A DNA stretch of 64,000 bases. Origin: Sphingomonas jejuensis. Lineage in GTDB: Bacteria > Pseudomonadota > Alphaproteobacteria > Sphingomonadales > Sphingomonadaceae. How positions within the stretch are numbered: the stretch's first letter is position 1; the number at the start of each line of letters is the position of its first letter. The notes beneath the pieces are model-generated. The model did not search any database. It saw nothing but the letters and a program-made list of their open reading frames with translations, and had not been told where the DNA came from. Made by a program: the position numbers and the translations under genes. The stretch lies in assembly GCF_011927695.1 (NCBI RefSeq), contig NZ_JAATJE010000001.1, forward strand, positions 1,612,001 through 1,676,000, written 5' to 3'. This document shows, piece after piece, positions 46,814 through 54,597 of this stretch.

Positions 46814-48769
46814 ATGCGATTGATTAGCGTAGCCCAACTCATCATCAGCTTGCCCCGCTGGGCAAAGCGCACCCTCCTTGTCGGTGTGGACCTCGGTCTT
46901 TGCATCCTTGCGGTATGGGTCGCCTATTTCCTGCGTCTTAGCATCTGGACCCCACTCTATGGCGATCCGTTCTGGGCAGTGGCCGGCGCGCTGGCGTTCG
47001 CGTTGCCAGTCTTCTTCGCCCTAGGCGTTTACCGACCGATCTTCCGTCATGCCGACAGTACCGGCGTTAACCAAATCCTGCGGGCATCGCTTGTCTATGC
47101 CCTTATTTACTTCGCCGTATTCACCGTGTGGAGCGTGCCGGGTGTCCCGCGCACCGTCGGCATCATCCAACCCGTTCTCCTGTTCGTATTCATGGTTATG
47201 GCGCGCATCGGCGCTCGTCACCTTCTGGGCGAATTGCTGGATCGCGGTGATGGACGGGTGCTGCAGCGCGTCCTGATCTACGGTGCCGGCGTGTCGGGGC
47301 GCCAACTTGCTGCCGCGATCTCGAGCCGCCGCGAAATGAAGGTAGTCGGGTTCCTGGACGACAACCGGGGCCTTCAGGGAGCCACGATCGCCGGCTTCAG
47401 CGTCCATTCCCCCGACAAGGTGGTGGAACTGGTCAGCAAGCTGGCAATCGACGAGGTGTTTCTGGCGATTCCCTCGGCTACGCAGCAGCGTCGAAACGAG
47501 ATCCTCGGCAAGCTTCGCTCGCTCCATGTCAGGATTAGGACGCTTCCCGATATCATCGACCTCGCGCTGGGCGATCTGCCCAATGACGGGATCACGAATC
47601 TGGACATCAACGACCTTCTCGGCCGGGATGTGGTCACCCCCGATACCAACGCCATGAACGCACATCTGCGTGGCCGGACGATCCTGGTGACGGGTGCGGG
47701 CGGATCGATCGGATCGGAACTGTGCCGACAGATCCTTTCTGCCGCGCCTGGCAAGCTGCTGCTGCTCGACAACAGCGAATACGCGCTTTACGCCATCCAT
47801 CGCGAACTCGAACTCGCACTGGCGTCCCTTCCGGGCGATAACGGCGCCGGCCGCACCGAGCTGGTCGCTTTGCTCGGATCGGTTCAGGACGAACAGCGCG
47901 TCGATGAGATCATAGCCTGCTGGCGGCCGACCCATGTTTATCACGCAGCTGCCTACAAGCATGTTCCCCTGGTGGAGCATAATCCCATCCAGGGCGTAGC
48001 GAACAATGTGTTCGGCACCCAAACGGTCGCGCGTCTCTGCATCAGACACGAGGTCAGCCACTTTGTTCTCGTCAGCACCGACAAGGCAGTACGTCCCACC
48101 AACGTGATGGGGGCGACCAAGCGGCTTGCCGAAATGGTTCTGCAGGCACTGGCCTCGGAGGAGAGTTCGACCTGCCTATCGATGGTACGGTTCGGAAATG
48201 TGCTCGGGTCGTCGGGATCGGTCGTACCGCTCTTTCGCCAGCAGATCCTGAACGGCGGACCGGTCACGATCACCGACGAACGCATCACCCGGTTCTTCAT
48301 GACCATACCGGAAGCGGCGCAACTGGTCATCCAGGCAGGCACCATGGCATCGGGCGGCGACGTGTTCGTGCTCGACATGGGAGAGCCTGTGAAGATCGTC
48401 GATCTTGCTCGCAACATGATCGAGCTATCCGGATTGACGGTGCGCGACGCCTCCAATCCGTTCGGCGACATCGAACTGCAGTTCATCGGACTGCGGCCAG
48501 GCGAGAAGCTATACGAAGAGCTATTGATAGAGGATGCGCCGATGGTGACTGCCCATCCCCGTATCCGCAAGGCCGTGGAAAGCTTCCTGCCAGCGACCTT
48601 TCTGGACGAGCGGCTGCGCGAGATGCGCCGTGCCATGGATGCCGGCAACCCGGGCGCCGTAAGACAGATAATGTGCGACACGGTCGGCGAATATACGCCA
48701 GCTGCCGAACTGGTCGACAACATCTATATCGAGCGGCGATCATTGGTCGCCGTCGGTGCGCTGGGGTGA
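46814..48769 (+). CDS. wbpM: WbpM-like membrane UDP-GlcNAc 4,6-dehydratase
   Basis: 651 residues: four N-terminal transmembrane helices (about 20-130), a first Rossmann region (RVLIYGAGVSGRQLAAAI, about 152) and a C-terminal SDR dehydratase (ILVTGAGGSIGSELCRQIL, about 290). STDKAVRPTNVMGATKRLAE has Met in place of Tyr, as usual in the WbpM/CapD group; HVYHAAAYKHVPLVE and GLRPGEKLYEELL follow. It makes UDP-2-acetamido-2,6-dideoxy-4-ketohexose, precursor of D-QuiNAc/D-FucNAc. Divergent from the transferase gene and ends the polysaccharide cluster. Confidence 0.92.
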   Translation: MRLISVAQLIISLPRWAKRTLLVGVDLGLCILAVWVAYFLRLSIWTPLYGDPFWAVAGALAFALPVFFALGVYRPIFRHADSTGVNQILRASLVYALIYFAVFTVWSVPGVPRTVGIIQPVLLFVFMVMARIGARHLLGELLDRGDGRVLQRVLIYGAGVSGRQLAAAISSRREMKVVGFLDDNRGLQGATIAGFSVHSPDKVVELVSKLAIDEVFLAIPSATQQRRNEILGKLRSLHVRIRTLPDIIDLALGDLPNDGITNLDINDLLGRDVVTPDTNAMNAHLRGRTILVTGAGGSIGSELCRQILSAAPGKLLLLDNSEYALYAIHRELELALASLPGDNGAGRTELVALLGSVQDEQRVDEIIACWRPTHVYHAAAYKHVPLVEHNPIQGVANNVFGTQTVARLCIRHEVSHFVLVSTDKAVRPTNVMGATKRLAEMVLQALASEESSTCLSMVRFGNVLGSSGSVVPLFRQQILNGGPVTITDERITRFFMTIPEAAQLVIQAGTMASGGDVFVLDMGEPVKIVDLARNMIELSGLTVRDASNPFGDIELQFIGLRPGEKLYEELLIEDAPMVTAHPRIRKAVESFLPATFLDERLREMRRAMDAGNPGAVRQIMCDTVGEYTPAAELVDNIYIERRSLVAVGALG

Positions 48770-48780
48770 TCCGCTTTGCC

Positions 48781-48796
48781 CGACGTCGCGACGTCG
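48781..48796. repeat. Perfect 16-bp palindrome after wbpM
   Basis: CGACGTCGCGACGTCG equals its own reverse complement and is also two copies of CGACGTCG. It lies 11 bp after the wbpM stop. There is no loop or T tract for a classic terminator; it could be a protein-binding site or chance in GC-rich DNA. Confidence 0.4.
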
Positions 48797-49350
48797 AAGA
48801 GCGATATTGACGCTGGCTCTCGACAGGGCATCGTGCTGGCGGTCGATGAAGGTCAAACTGCGACTGACGTGATCGCGTAAGAAAGGACTAGCGTGCGACA
48901 ATCCGACACTTGATCACGGCGCAGATCAAAAGCGGCACCCTACCCTGCACGATCGACATAGCCCACGCCTAGCCGGTGGTCGGCCGTGCGCCGCCGGGCA
49001 AGCAACCCATGAACGTAACGCGGCGCGGCGGCTTCGTCTGGGAAGTTTTTATAAGCTGGCGGCCACGACTGCCGATTCGACCTCAGGACGTCTCGACCAG
49101 AATCGTGCCGAACAAGTCACGGTTCACGACCAACGACCAGCGGTGATGGATGTCGCGTGCCGGTGCGACGGCAATCAGGTTGACGGAGGCGAGTGGCCGC
49201 TTATCCACGGAGCATGGTATAGGCAGGTGTAAGAGCGACGTCTTACGGATTGTCTGAACCACAAGCGGACTTTTGATTCGCTCAACCGATCAGTTGAGCT
49301 GTCGACGCGGCAATTTACCTGCCTATCCTGATCGACGGCAGGTGCGGCGA
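48797..49350. other. Non-coding or decayed gap between wbpM and glpD
   Basis: About 550 bp without a gene I can support. A short stretch ending at a TAA (48880) reads IVLAVDEGQTATDVIA, faintly like the N-terminus of a glycerol kinase. An inverted repeat GCTCAAC-CGATCA-GTTGAGC lies at 49280-49299. Base composition is lower in GC and codon structure is absent, which suggests decay. Confidence 0.4.
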
Positions 49351-50868
49351 TTAGATCGGGGTTACGTGCGCCAGATCGCATGGCTGGTCGCGATCGGCCG
49401 CTTCGCGCTGCATCGCCATCTCCCCCTCGACCCGCCGGCCTATCGCGGGATCGGCGGTAAGGCGGAGCTTGCTGCGGCGATCAAGGACGTCCGCGGCGGT
49501 CGCAGCCCATTCATAGGTCCGCATCCAGTCCAGTTCCACTTGGGTCAGGCCAGCGCCGAAATCGGGGCCGAGCATGCTTTCGTCCTCGATCCCGTCCAGC
49601 ATGGCCCAAAGCCGCGTGCCGTAAGCGCGCGCCATCCGCTCGGACCGTTCGTCGCCGAGGAAGGAGTAGCGCGCCCGGACCTCTGCCAGAAAAGCCGCGA
49701 AACTGGCCATGTCCCCGCCCGGAAGCGGCCGGTCTCGGGTAACCAGGCGCGGCGTAATCGCCAAGCTAGGCGCGAGCTTTGCGATGGCTTTCTCGGCAAG
49801 CTGCCGTGCCGTGGTGATCTTGCCACCGAACACGCTGAGCAGCGCGGGACCGGCGGTATTGAGTTCGAGGACGAAGTCGCGCGTGACTGCCGTGGCCTCG
49901 TTCGCACCGTCGTCATAGAGCGGGCGAATGCCGGACCAGCTATCGACGATATCGCCCGGCGTGACCTGTGCGCGGAAGTGAGCGTTGATCGCCGCACAGA
50001 GATACGCGATCTCGCCCGAATCGATGCGCGCTTCCTCTGGACTGTTAACGGCGATGTCGGTGGTGCCGACCTGCGTAAAGCCGTCCTGCCACGGCACTGC
50101 AAACACGATCCGGCGGTCGGCAAGCTGGATGATATAGGCATGATCGCCCTCGTACAACTTGGGTACGGCGATGTGGCTGCCCTTGACGAGGCGCGCGCGC
50201 GCGCGGGTCTCGATGCCAAGCCGGGCGAGCGCGTCGGTGACCCATGGGCCGGCGGCATTGACCAAGGTTCGCGCCGTGACATGCTGCCCGCTGGACAGTA
50301 GGGCATGCCACCGCCCCTCCTCGCGCCGTGCGTTGACAAGTTGTGTGCGGGTCAAGATGTCGGCCCCGTTCTCCGTGGCGTCAATCGCATTGGCAAGCGT
50401 TAGGCGAGAATCGTCGACGAAAGCGTCGAAATAGACAAAGCCCCCGCGGTCACCGCGAAGCGGCGCACGGTACGCGATATCGGACTTGCGCAAACCCCTC
50501 GACCGCGGCAGCCGCGTTCCCCACGCCAGCGCATCATAGAGATGCAGTCCCGCGCGGACCAGCCACCAGGGGCGGACGCGATCGTCGTGCGGCAGCACGA
50601 AGGCCATCGGGCGGATGAGATGAGGCGCCGCCTCAATCAGTCGCTCACGCTCCATCAGCGCCTCCCGGACCAGCCCAAATTCGTGATGTTCGAGATAGCG
50701 TAGGCCGCCATGGATCAGCTTGGTCGATGCGGATGAGGTGTGGCTGGCAAGATCGTCACGCTCGACGAGCAGGGTTGTGGCGCCGTTGAGCGCTGCTTCG
50801 CGAGCTATGGCACAGCCATTGATTCCGCCGCCGATGATAAGGATATCGTAGGTCACGCCGACACGCAT
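49351..50868 (-). CDS. glpD: Aerobic glycerol-3-phosphate dehydrogenase
   Basis: 505-residue FAD-dependent dehydrogenase oxidising sn-glycerol-3-phosphate to dihydroxyacetone phosphate at the inner membrane. YDILIIGGGINGCAIAREAALNG FAD motif, the SHTSSASTKLIHGGLRYLE signature, LVNAAGPWV, VPWQDGFTQVGTTD and SVFGGKITTARQLAE. ATG 50868 is chosen because it lies just before the FAD strand; a longer frame adds 21 residues without homology. No glpK or glpF is intact nearby. Confidence 0.93.
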   Translation of the reverse strand: MRVGVTYDILIIGGGINGCAIAREAALNGATTLLVERDDLASHTSSASTKLIHGGLRYLEHHEFGLVREALMERERLIEAAPHLIRPMAFVLPHDDRVRPWWLVRAGLHLYDALAWGTRLPRSRGLRKSDIAYRAPLRGDRGGFVYFDAFVDDSRLTLANAIDATENGADILTRTQLVNARREEGRWHALLSSGQHVTARTLVNAAGPWVTDALARLGIETRARARLVKGSHIAVPKLYEGDHAYIIQLADRRIVFAVPWQDGFTQVGTTDIAVNSPEEARIDSGEIAYLCAAINAHFRAQVTPGDIVDSWSGIRPLYDDGANEATAVTRDFVLELNTAGPALLSVFGGKITTARQLAEKAIAKLAPSLAITPRLVTRDRPLPGGDMASFAAFLAEVRARYSFLGDERSERMARAYGTRLWAMLDGIEDESMLGPDFGAGLTQVELDWMRTYEWAATAADVLDRRSKLRLTADPAIGRRVEGEMAMQREAADRDQPCDLAHVTPI

Positions 50869-51333
50869 AGCCGACGATGCCGCGATTTCGAACCTAGTTT
50901 TAAGAGGTTCGGACGCTATTCGCCTCGACATATGCTATAGATACACACATTTGATGATCGATTGCATCAGATCGCACCGTTCCCGGCCCGCCTGCCTGGC
51001 GCTCGGGGCTTATCGACTGGCTCATCCAAGAGGTCGCGCGCGCGATCTGCGACGAAGACCGCGCGGCCTTGAGCGGTCATCTTAAACCGGTGGCCGCCCC
51101 CGGCGCGGTATCGTAGCGGATGGCGAGGCGGTGTGGTTTTACCCCGGAAATGTGAAGAGTTCCCCTGAGGTGAAAGGCGAACGGCGCGAGCGGGCGAGCG
51201 GCGAATGTTCTTCTCGGAGTAGAGTTCGCGCATGGTGGCGCGCGGTTCGTATCCGGCGAGCCCCGGAACCGCGCGCCTCGCCTGCGCGGCGTGACGAGAT
51301 GCATCGCGGAAGCACCACGCCCCGTCCTGGCCG
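50869..51333. other. Gene-free debris between glpD and tnsD remnant
   Basis: 465 bp. Contains the 44-bp IS3 left-end copy (51139-51182). On the minus strand a frame from about 51120 to 50967 reads GHRFKMTAQGRAVFVADRA, which looks like the tail of a lost protein but matches no family I can name. No intact gene. Confidence 0.45.
51139..51182 (+). repeat. Solo IS3 left-end copy (direct repeat of 21496-21539)
   Basis: 40 of 44 positions agree with the left end of the IS at 21.5 kb, in the same orientation, starting TTACCCCGG and ending AAAGGCGAAC. Similarity stops right after GAAC, before the OrfA start. It is either the relic of a second copy or a recombination scar. Confidence 0.75.
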
Positions 51334-52051
51334 GTGAGGATACCGAGTTCGTATGCGGCCTTCTCGATCCAGGAAGCCTCGGTGATCGTCTTGCCTATGG
51401 TGCTACTCCATCGCGTGAGCGGCGACCTCTTCCCTCTCGGCCACCTTCATCACCGTGTGCTGCGCAGCTGGGCGGCCGTGCCGCCGCCTGACAGGCTACG
51501 GTTCTGCAGATCGTTTGTCGACGACATGCTGCCGAGGTACCCGGATCCTTGGTGAATGCGCGCGCATCAGCTCCCGTCGGTGCTCGTGTGCCCCGAACAC
51601 CGCGAGGTGCTCATATCGTCTTCGATGACGCGGAAGGCGGCGGGCCGCCAGCTGATCGCAGCCGGTAGCGGCGCAGCCTGCCTCGCCGGATCGCCTGTGC
51701 TCGACCATCGAAGCCGGGCGTCATGCACGATCTCGTTCAGCTGGCGACCCCAGCGACGCCCTATTGGACACGCGATGCGATACGCATTGGGATGATCGGG
51801 GCATGCGGTATCTGGCGGCTCTCAGCCGGCTCGGTCTGCTGAACTGCGCGGGCGAGGCCAAGCTGGCCGCCATCGCGACGGCGATGAACCGCTACTGACG
51901 CGAGACGCTGGATCTGTGGACCGGGCTGGTCGGCCACGGCGGCTGTGATCAACGCTGATTGGGCGCGCACCTGCTGAGCGGTCGCGACAGTCCGCGGCTG
52001 CATCACTTGCTTCTCAAAGGCATCCTGGGCGGCCGTCTGCGCTTCTGGTGA
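51334..52051 (+). pseudogene. Decayed TnsD/TniQ transposition target-selection gene
   Basis: The first part (frame of 51334) ends LPRYPDPW, then an in-frame TGA (51553), then MRAHQLPSVLVCPEHREVL, the zinc-ribbon block (W-R-x-x-HQLPGVLVCPEH) of TniQ/TnsD proteins. The second part, one frame over from about 51800, reads RYLAALSRLGLLN, KLAAIATAMNRY, TGA (51896), RETLDLWTGL, TGA (51956), LGAHLLSGRDSPRLHHLLL and ends at TGA 52049; the last motif matches the HHPLRHLLL block of TnsD. Needs one frameshift and three stops to be undone. No tnsA, B or C is visible. Confidence 0.6.
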
Positions 52052-52390
52052 GGCACGGACGGAAATCTATATTGTCCTGAGCGCGCGGACGACCGGACGT
52101 TCGGTCACATGCGGGCGTTCGCGTCCCGGATCGACTGGAAACGTTTCGCCGTTTCGTGTGCGGCGCGTTAACTCATCGCTACGAGCGCGGGCACGGGAAA
52201 ACTATTTAGTACGCCTACAACAAGCCAAATAGACCGCCGGCCACATAAACAACGCCGTCCAGTCGCCTGCTTGCGGCAAAATGAAGCGGTTGGTCGCCGG
52301 GGACGAGTTACGGAAAGCACCGACCCGCGATGGCTCGGTGATGTCAAAACCTCCCCACCACAACGAAGGCGGGGCTAAGCAACTGAGAAA
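52052..52390. other. Gap between tnsD remnant and tRNA-Thr
   Basis: 339 bp with no open frame or recognisable motif that I can support. It abuts the 3' end of the tRNA, so it is where an attachment or transposition end would be expected, but I see no repeat of the tRNA sequence and no clear inverted terminal repeat. Confidence 0.4.
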
Positions 52391-52465
<75 letters not shown>

Positions 52466-52550
52466 ACGGTCCGGCGAGCGGAACGAGCGCGGCCTATGGC
52501 GATGCGGGTCCGCCCTTGTCAACCGAAAGCGGACCGGCCACGTCACGCGG

Positions 52551-52700
52551 ATGACGAAAGACAGCGACCGCGCCGATCGCCTCGCCGCCGCGCTGCGCGC
52601 CAACCTGCGGCGGCGCAAGGCGCCCGACCGCGTGCTCGACGATCGGGACGCGTCGCCAGACGAGGCGGGCGACGCGCCTACGCCGCCCCGTCCCCGCTGA
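52551..52700 (+). CDS. Small basic hypothetical protein (49 aa)
   Basis: MTKDSDRADRLAAALRANLRR followed by a basic RRKAPDR patch and an acidic/Pro-rich tail. I know similar 45-60-residue proteins with a DRLAAALRxNLRRRK core next to various genes in sphingomonads; their role is unknown. Codon positions show the high third-position GC of its neighbours. The 3' end overlaps the convergent peptidase gene by 23 bp. Confidence 0.65.
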   Translation: MTKDSDRADRLAAALRANLRRRKAPDRVLDDRDASPDEAGDAPTPPRPR

Positions 52701-54489
52701 TCGGCGCGCACTGCGCGGTCAGCCACGCACGCGTGTCCGCATCCACCAGCGGGCCGATCCGCTGCAGCACCTTTGCATGGTAGGCGTCCAGCCACATCCG
52801 CTCGTCACCCGACAGCGCGTCCGCGTCGATCAGCGTGCGGTCGATGGGCGCAAAGGTCAGCGTCTCGAACCCGAGGAAGCGTCCCTCTGCCCCGTCGATC
52901 TCGCGCGGCTCGATTAGCACCAGGTTCTCGATGCGAATGCCCCAATGCCCTGCCTTGTAGTAGCCGGGCTCGTTGGACAGGATCATGCCCGCACGCAGCG
53001 GCTCGGCCGGCCCGCCGCCCGGATAGGTCGATGCCGCGATCCGCTGCGGGCCTTCATGCACGCCCAGAAAGCTGCCGACGCCGTGCCCGGTGCCATGGCC
53101 GTAATCCAGCCCCGCTTCCCACAGCTTGGCCCGGGCGAAGCTGTCGAGCTGGCTGCCCCGCGCCCCGTCCGGGAAGACGGCGCGGTCGATCGCGATATGG
53201 CCCTGCAGCACGCGGGTGAAGCGATCCCGCATCTCCGCCGTCGGGGTGCCAACCGCGATCGTGCGGGTGATGTCGGTGGTGCCGTCGCGGTACTGCCCGC
53301 CTGAATCGATCAGGTAGAGCGTGCCCGGCTCGATCCGGGCGTTCGACTCCTCCGTCACGCGGTAATGCGGCGATGCGCCGTGCGCGCCCGTTGCCGAGAT
53401 GCTGTCGAAGCTCAGATCCTCCAGCAGGCCCGTTTCCGCGCGGAACGCCTCCAGTCGCGCCGCCGCCGACAGCTCCGTCTCACCGCCGCCGGGCAGGGTC
53501 TCGGCGGCCCACTTCAGGAACCTCGCCATCGCGGCGCCGTCGCGGGCCTGCGCGGCCCGGTGCCCGGCCTGCTCCGCCGCGTTCTTGATCGCGCGCGGCA
53601 GCACGGACGGGTCGCGCCGCCTCAGCACGGTCGCGCCCGCCGCCTCCAGCGCCGAGAAGATCGCCGCCACCGACCGTTCGGGGTCGACCGCCACCGTGCG
53701 CCCCGCCAGCCCGCGCAGATGCGCCTCGAACCGGGCGATGTCATGCACCCTGACGCCGTTGCCCAGATGCTGGCGCACGTCGTCGCCGATCTTGTCCGGC
53801 GCCACGAACAGGTCGGCGGTGCCGTCGTCGCGAACCAGCGCAAAGGACAGCGCGACCGGCGTCCGGTCCACGTCCTTGCCGCGGACGTTGAACGTCCAGG
53901 CGACAGAATCCAGCGCCGACAGCACGGCGGCATCAGCCCCCTCGGTCTTCAGCCAGTCGGCCATGTCCTGGCGCTTGGCCGCGGAGGAGACTCCGGCATG
54001 TTCGTCGGCCTGGACGCTCAGCCGCGCGTCCGACCGGCCGGGCTGGTCCGCCCAGATCGCGTCGATGGGGTTGCGCTCCACCGCGACCAGGGTCGCGCCC
54101 TTGGCGGCCAGCGCGTCGCCCGCTGCCTTCGCCCAGTCGGCCGTGTGCAGCCATGGGTCGTAGCCGATCCGCGCACCCGCCGGCGCATGGGCGCTCAGCC
54201 ACTCGGCGACGCTCACCTCCGGGACTGGCTGATAGCTCCAATGGTCGGCCGACACCTGCTCGCGCACCTGCAGCGTGTACCGCCCGTCGGTGAAGATCGC
54301 GGCTTCCGCCGGCAGCACCACCGCCGTCCCGGCCGATCCGCCGAACCCCGTCAGCCAGCCGAGCCGCTGCGCATAGCCGCCGACATATTCGCTCATATGC
54401 TCGTCGCTGATCGGCACCACGAACCCATCGAGCGATTGCTGGGAAAGCTGGTCACGAAGCGCGCGAAGACGGTCGGCGTGGGTGGACAT
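52678..54489 (-). CDS. pepP: Xaa-Pro aminopeptidase (M24B, PepP type)
   Basis: 603-residue metallopeptidase removing N-terminal residues before proline. Two creatinase-like N-domains (1-300) then the pita-bread domain with metal ligands Asp/Asp in LIDSGGQYRDGTTDITRT, His in GHGTGHGVGSFLGVHEGP, Glu in LSNEPGYY and Glu in RIENLVLIE. ATG 54489 (MSTHADRLRALRDQLSQ) is the natural start; the open frame continues far upstream only because it is antisense to the next gene. Cytoplasmic, no signal. Confidence 0.93.
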   Translation of the reverse strand: MSTHADRLRALRDQLSQQSLDGFVVPISDEHMSEYVGGYAQRLGWLTGFGGSAGTAVVLPAEAAIFTDGRYTLQVREQVSADHWSYQPVPEVSVAEWLSAHAPAGARIGYDPWLHTADWAKAAGDALAAKGATLVAVERNPIDAIWADQPGRSDARLSVQADEHAGVSSAAKRQDMADWLKTEGADAAVLSALDSVAWTFNVRGKDVDRTPVALSFALVRDDGTADLFVAPDKIGDDVRQHLGNGVRVHDIARFEAHLRGLAGRTVAVDPERSVAAIFSALEAAGATVLRRRDPSVLPRAIKNAAEQAGHRAAQARDGAAMARFLKWAAETLPGGGETELSAAARLEAFRAETGLLEDLSFDSISATGAHGASPHYRVTEESNARIEPGTLYLIDSGGQYRDGTTDITRTIAVGTPTAEMRDRFTRVLQGHIAIDRAVFPDGARGSQLDSFARAKLWEAGLDYGHGTGHGVGSFLGVHEGPQRIAASTYPGGGPAEPLRAGMILSNEPGYYKAGHWGIRIENLVLIEPREIDGAEGRFLGFETLTFAPIDRTLIDADALSGDERMWLDAYHAKVLQRIGPLVDADTRAWLTAQCAPISGDGAA

Positions 54490-54597
54490 GGATGAAACCT
54501 CGGGCCTAGGAAATGTGCCGATCCATAGGCCCGCCGCCCGCGCGAGGCCAGCAGCCCCACCGACCTCGCGCTCGCGGGGCCAGACGCCGGAGTGTCC

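Noticed and set aside
49280-49299. Inverted repeat as a terminator for glpD
   Set aside because: The 7-bp stem lies about 50 bp beyond the stop and has no T tract on the glpD strand; not enough for a terminator call.
49273-50301. 342-codon plus-strand frame opposite glpD
   Set aside because: Antisense to a complete GlpD with FAD and active-site motifs.
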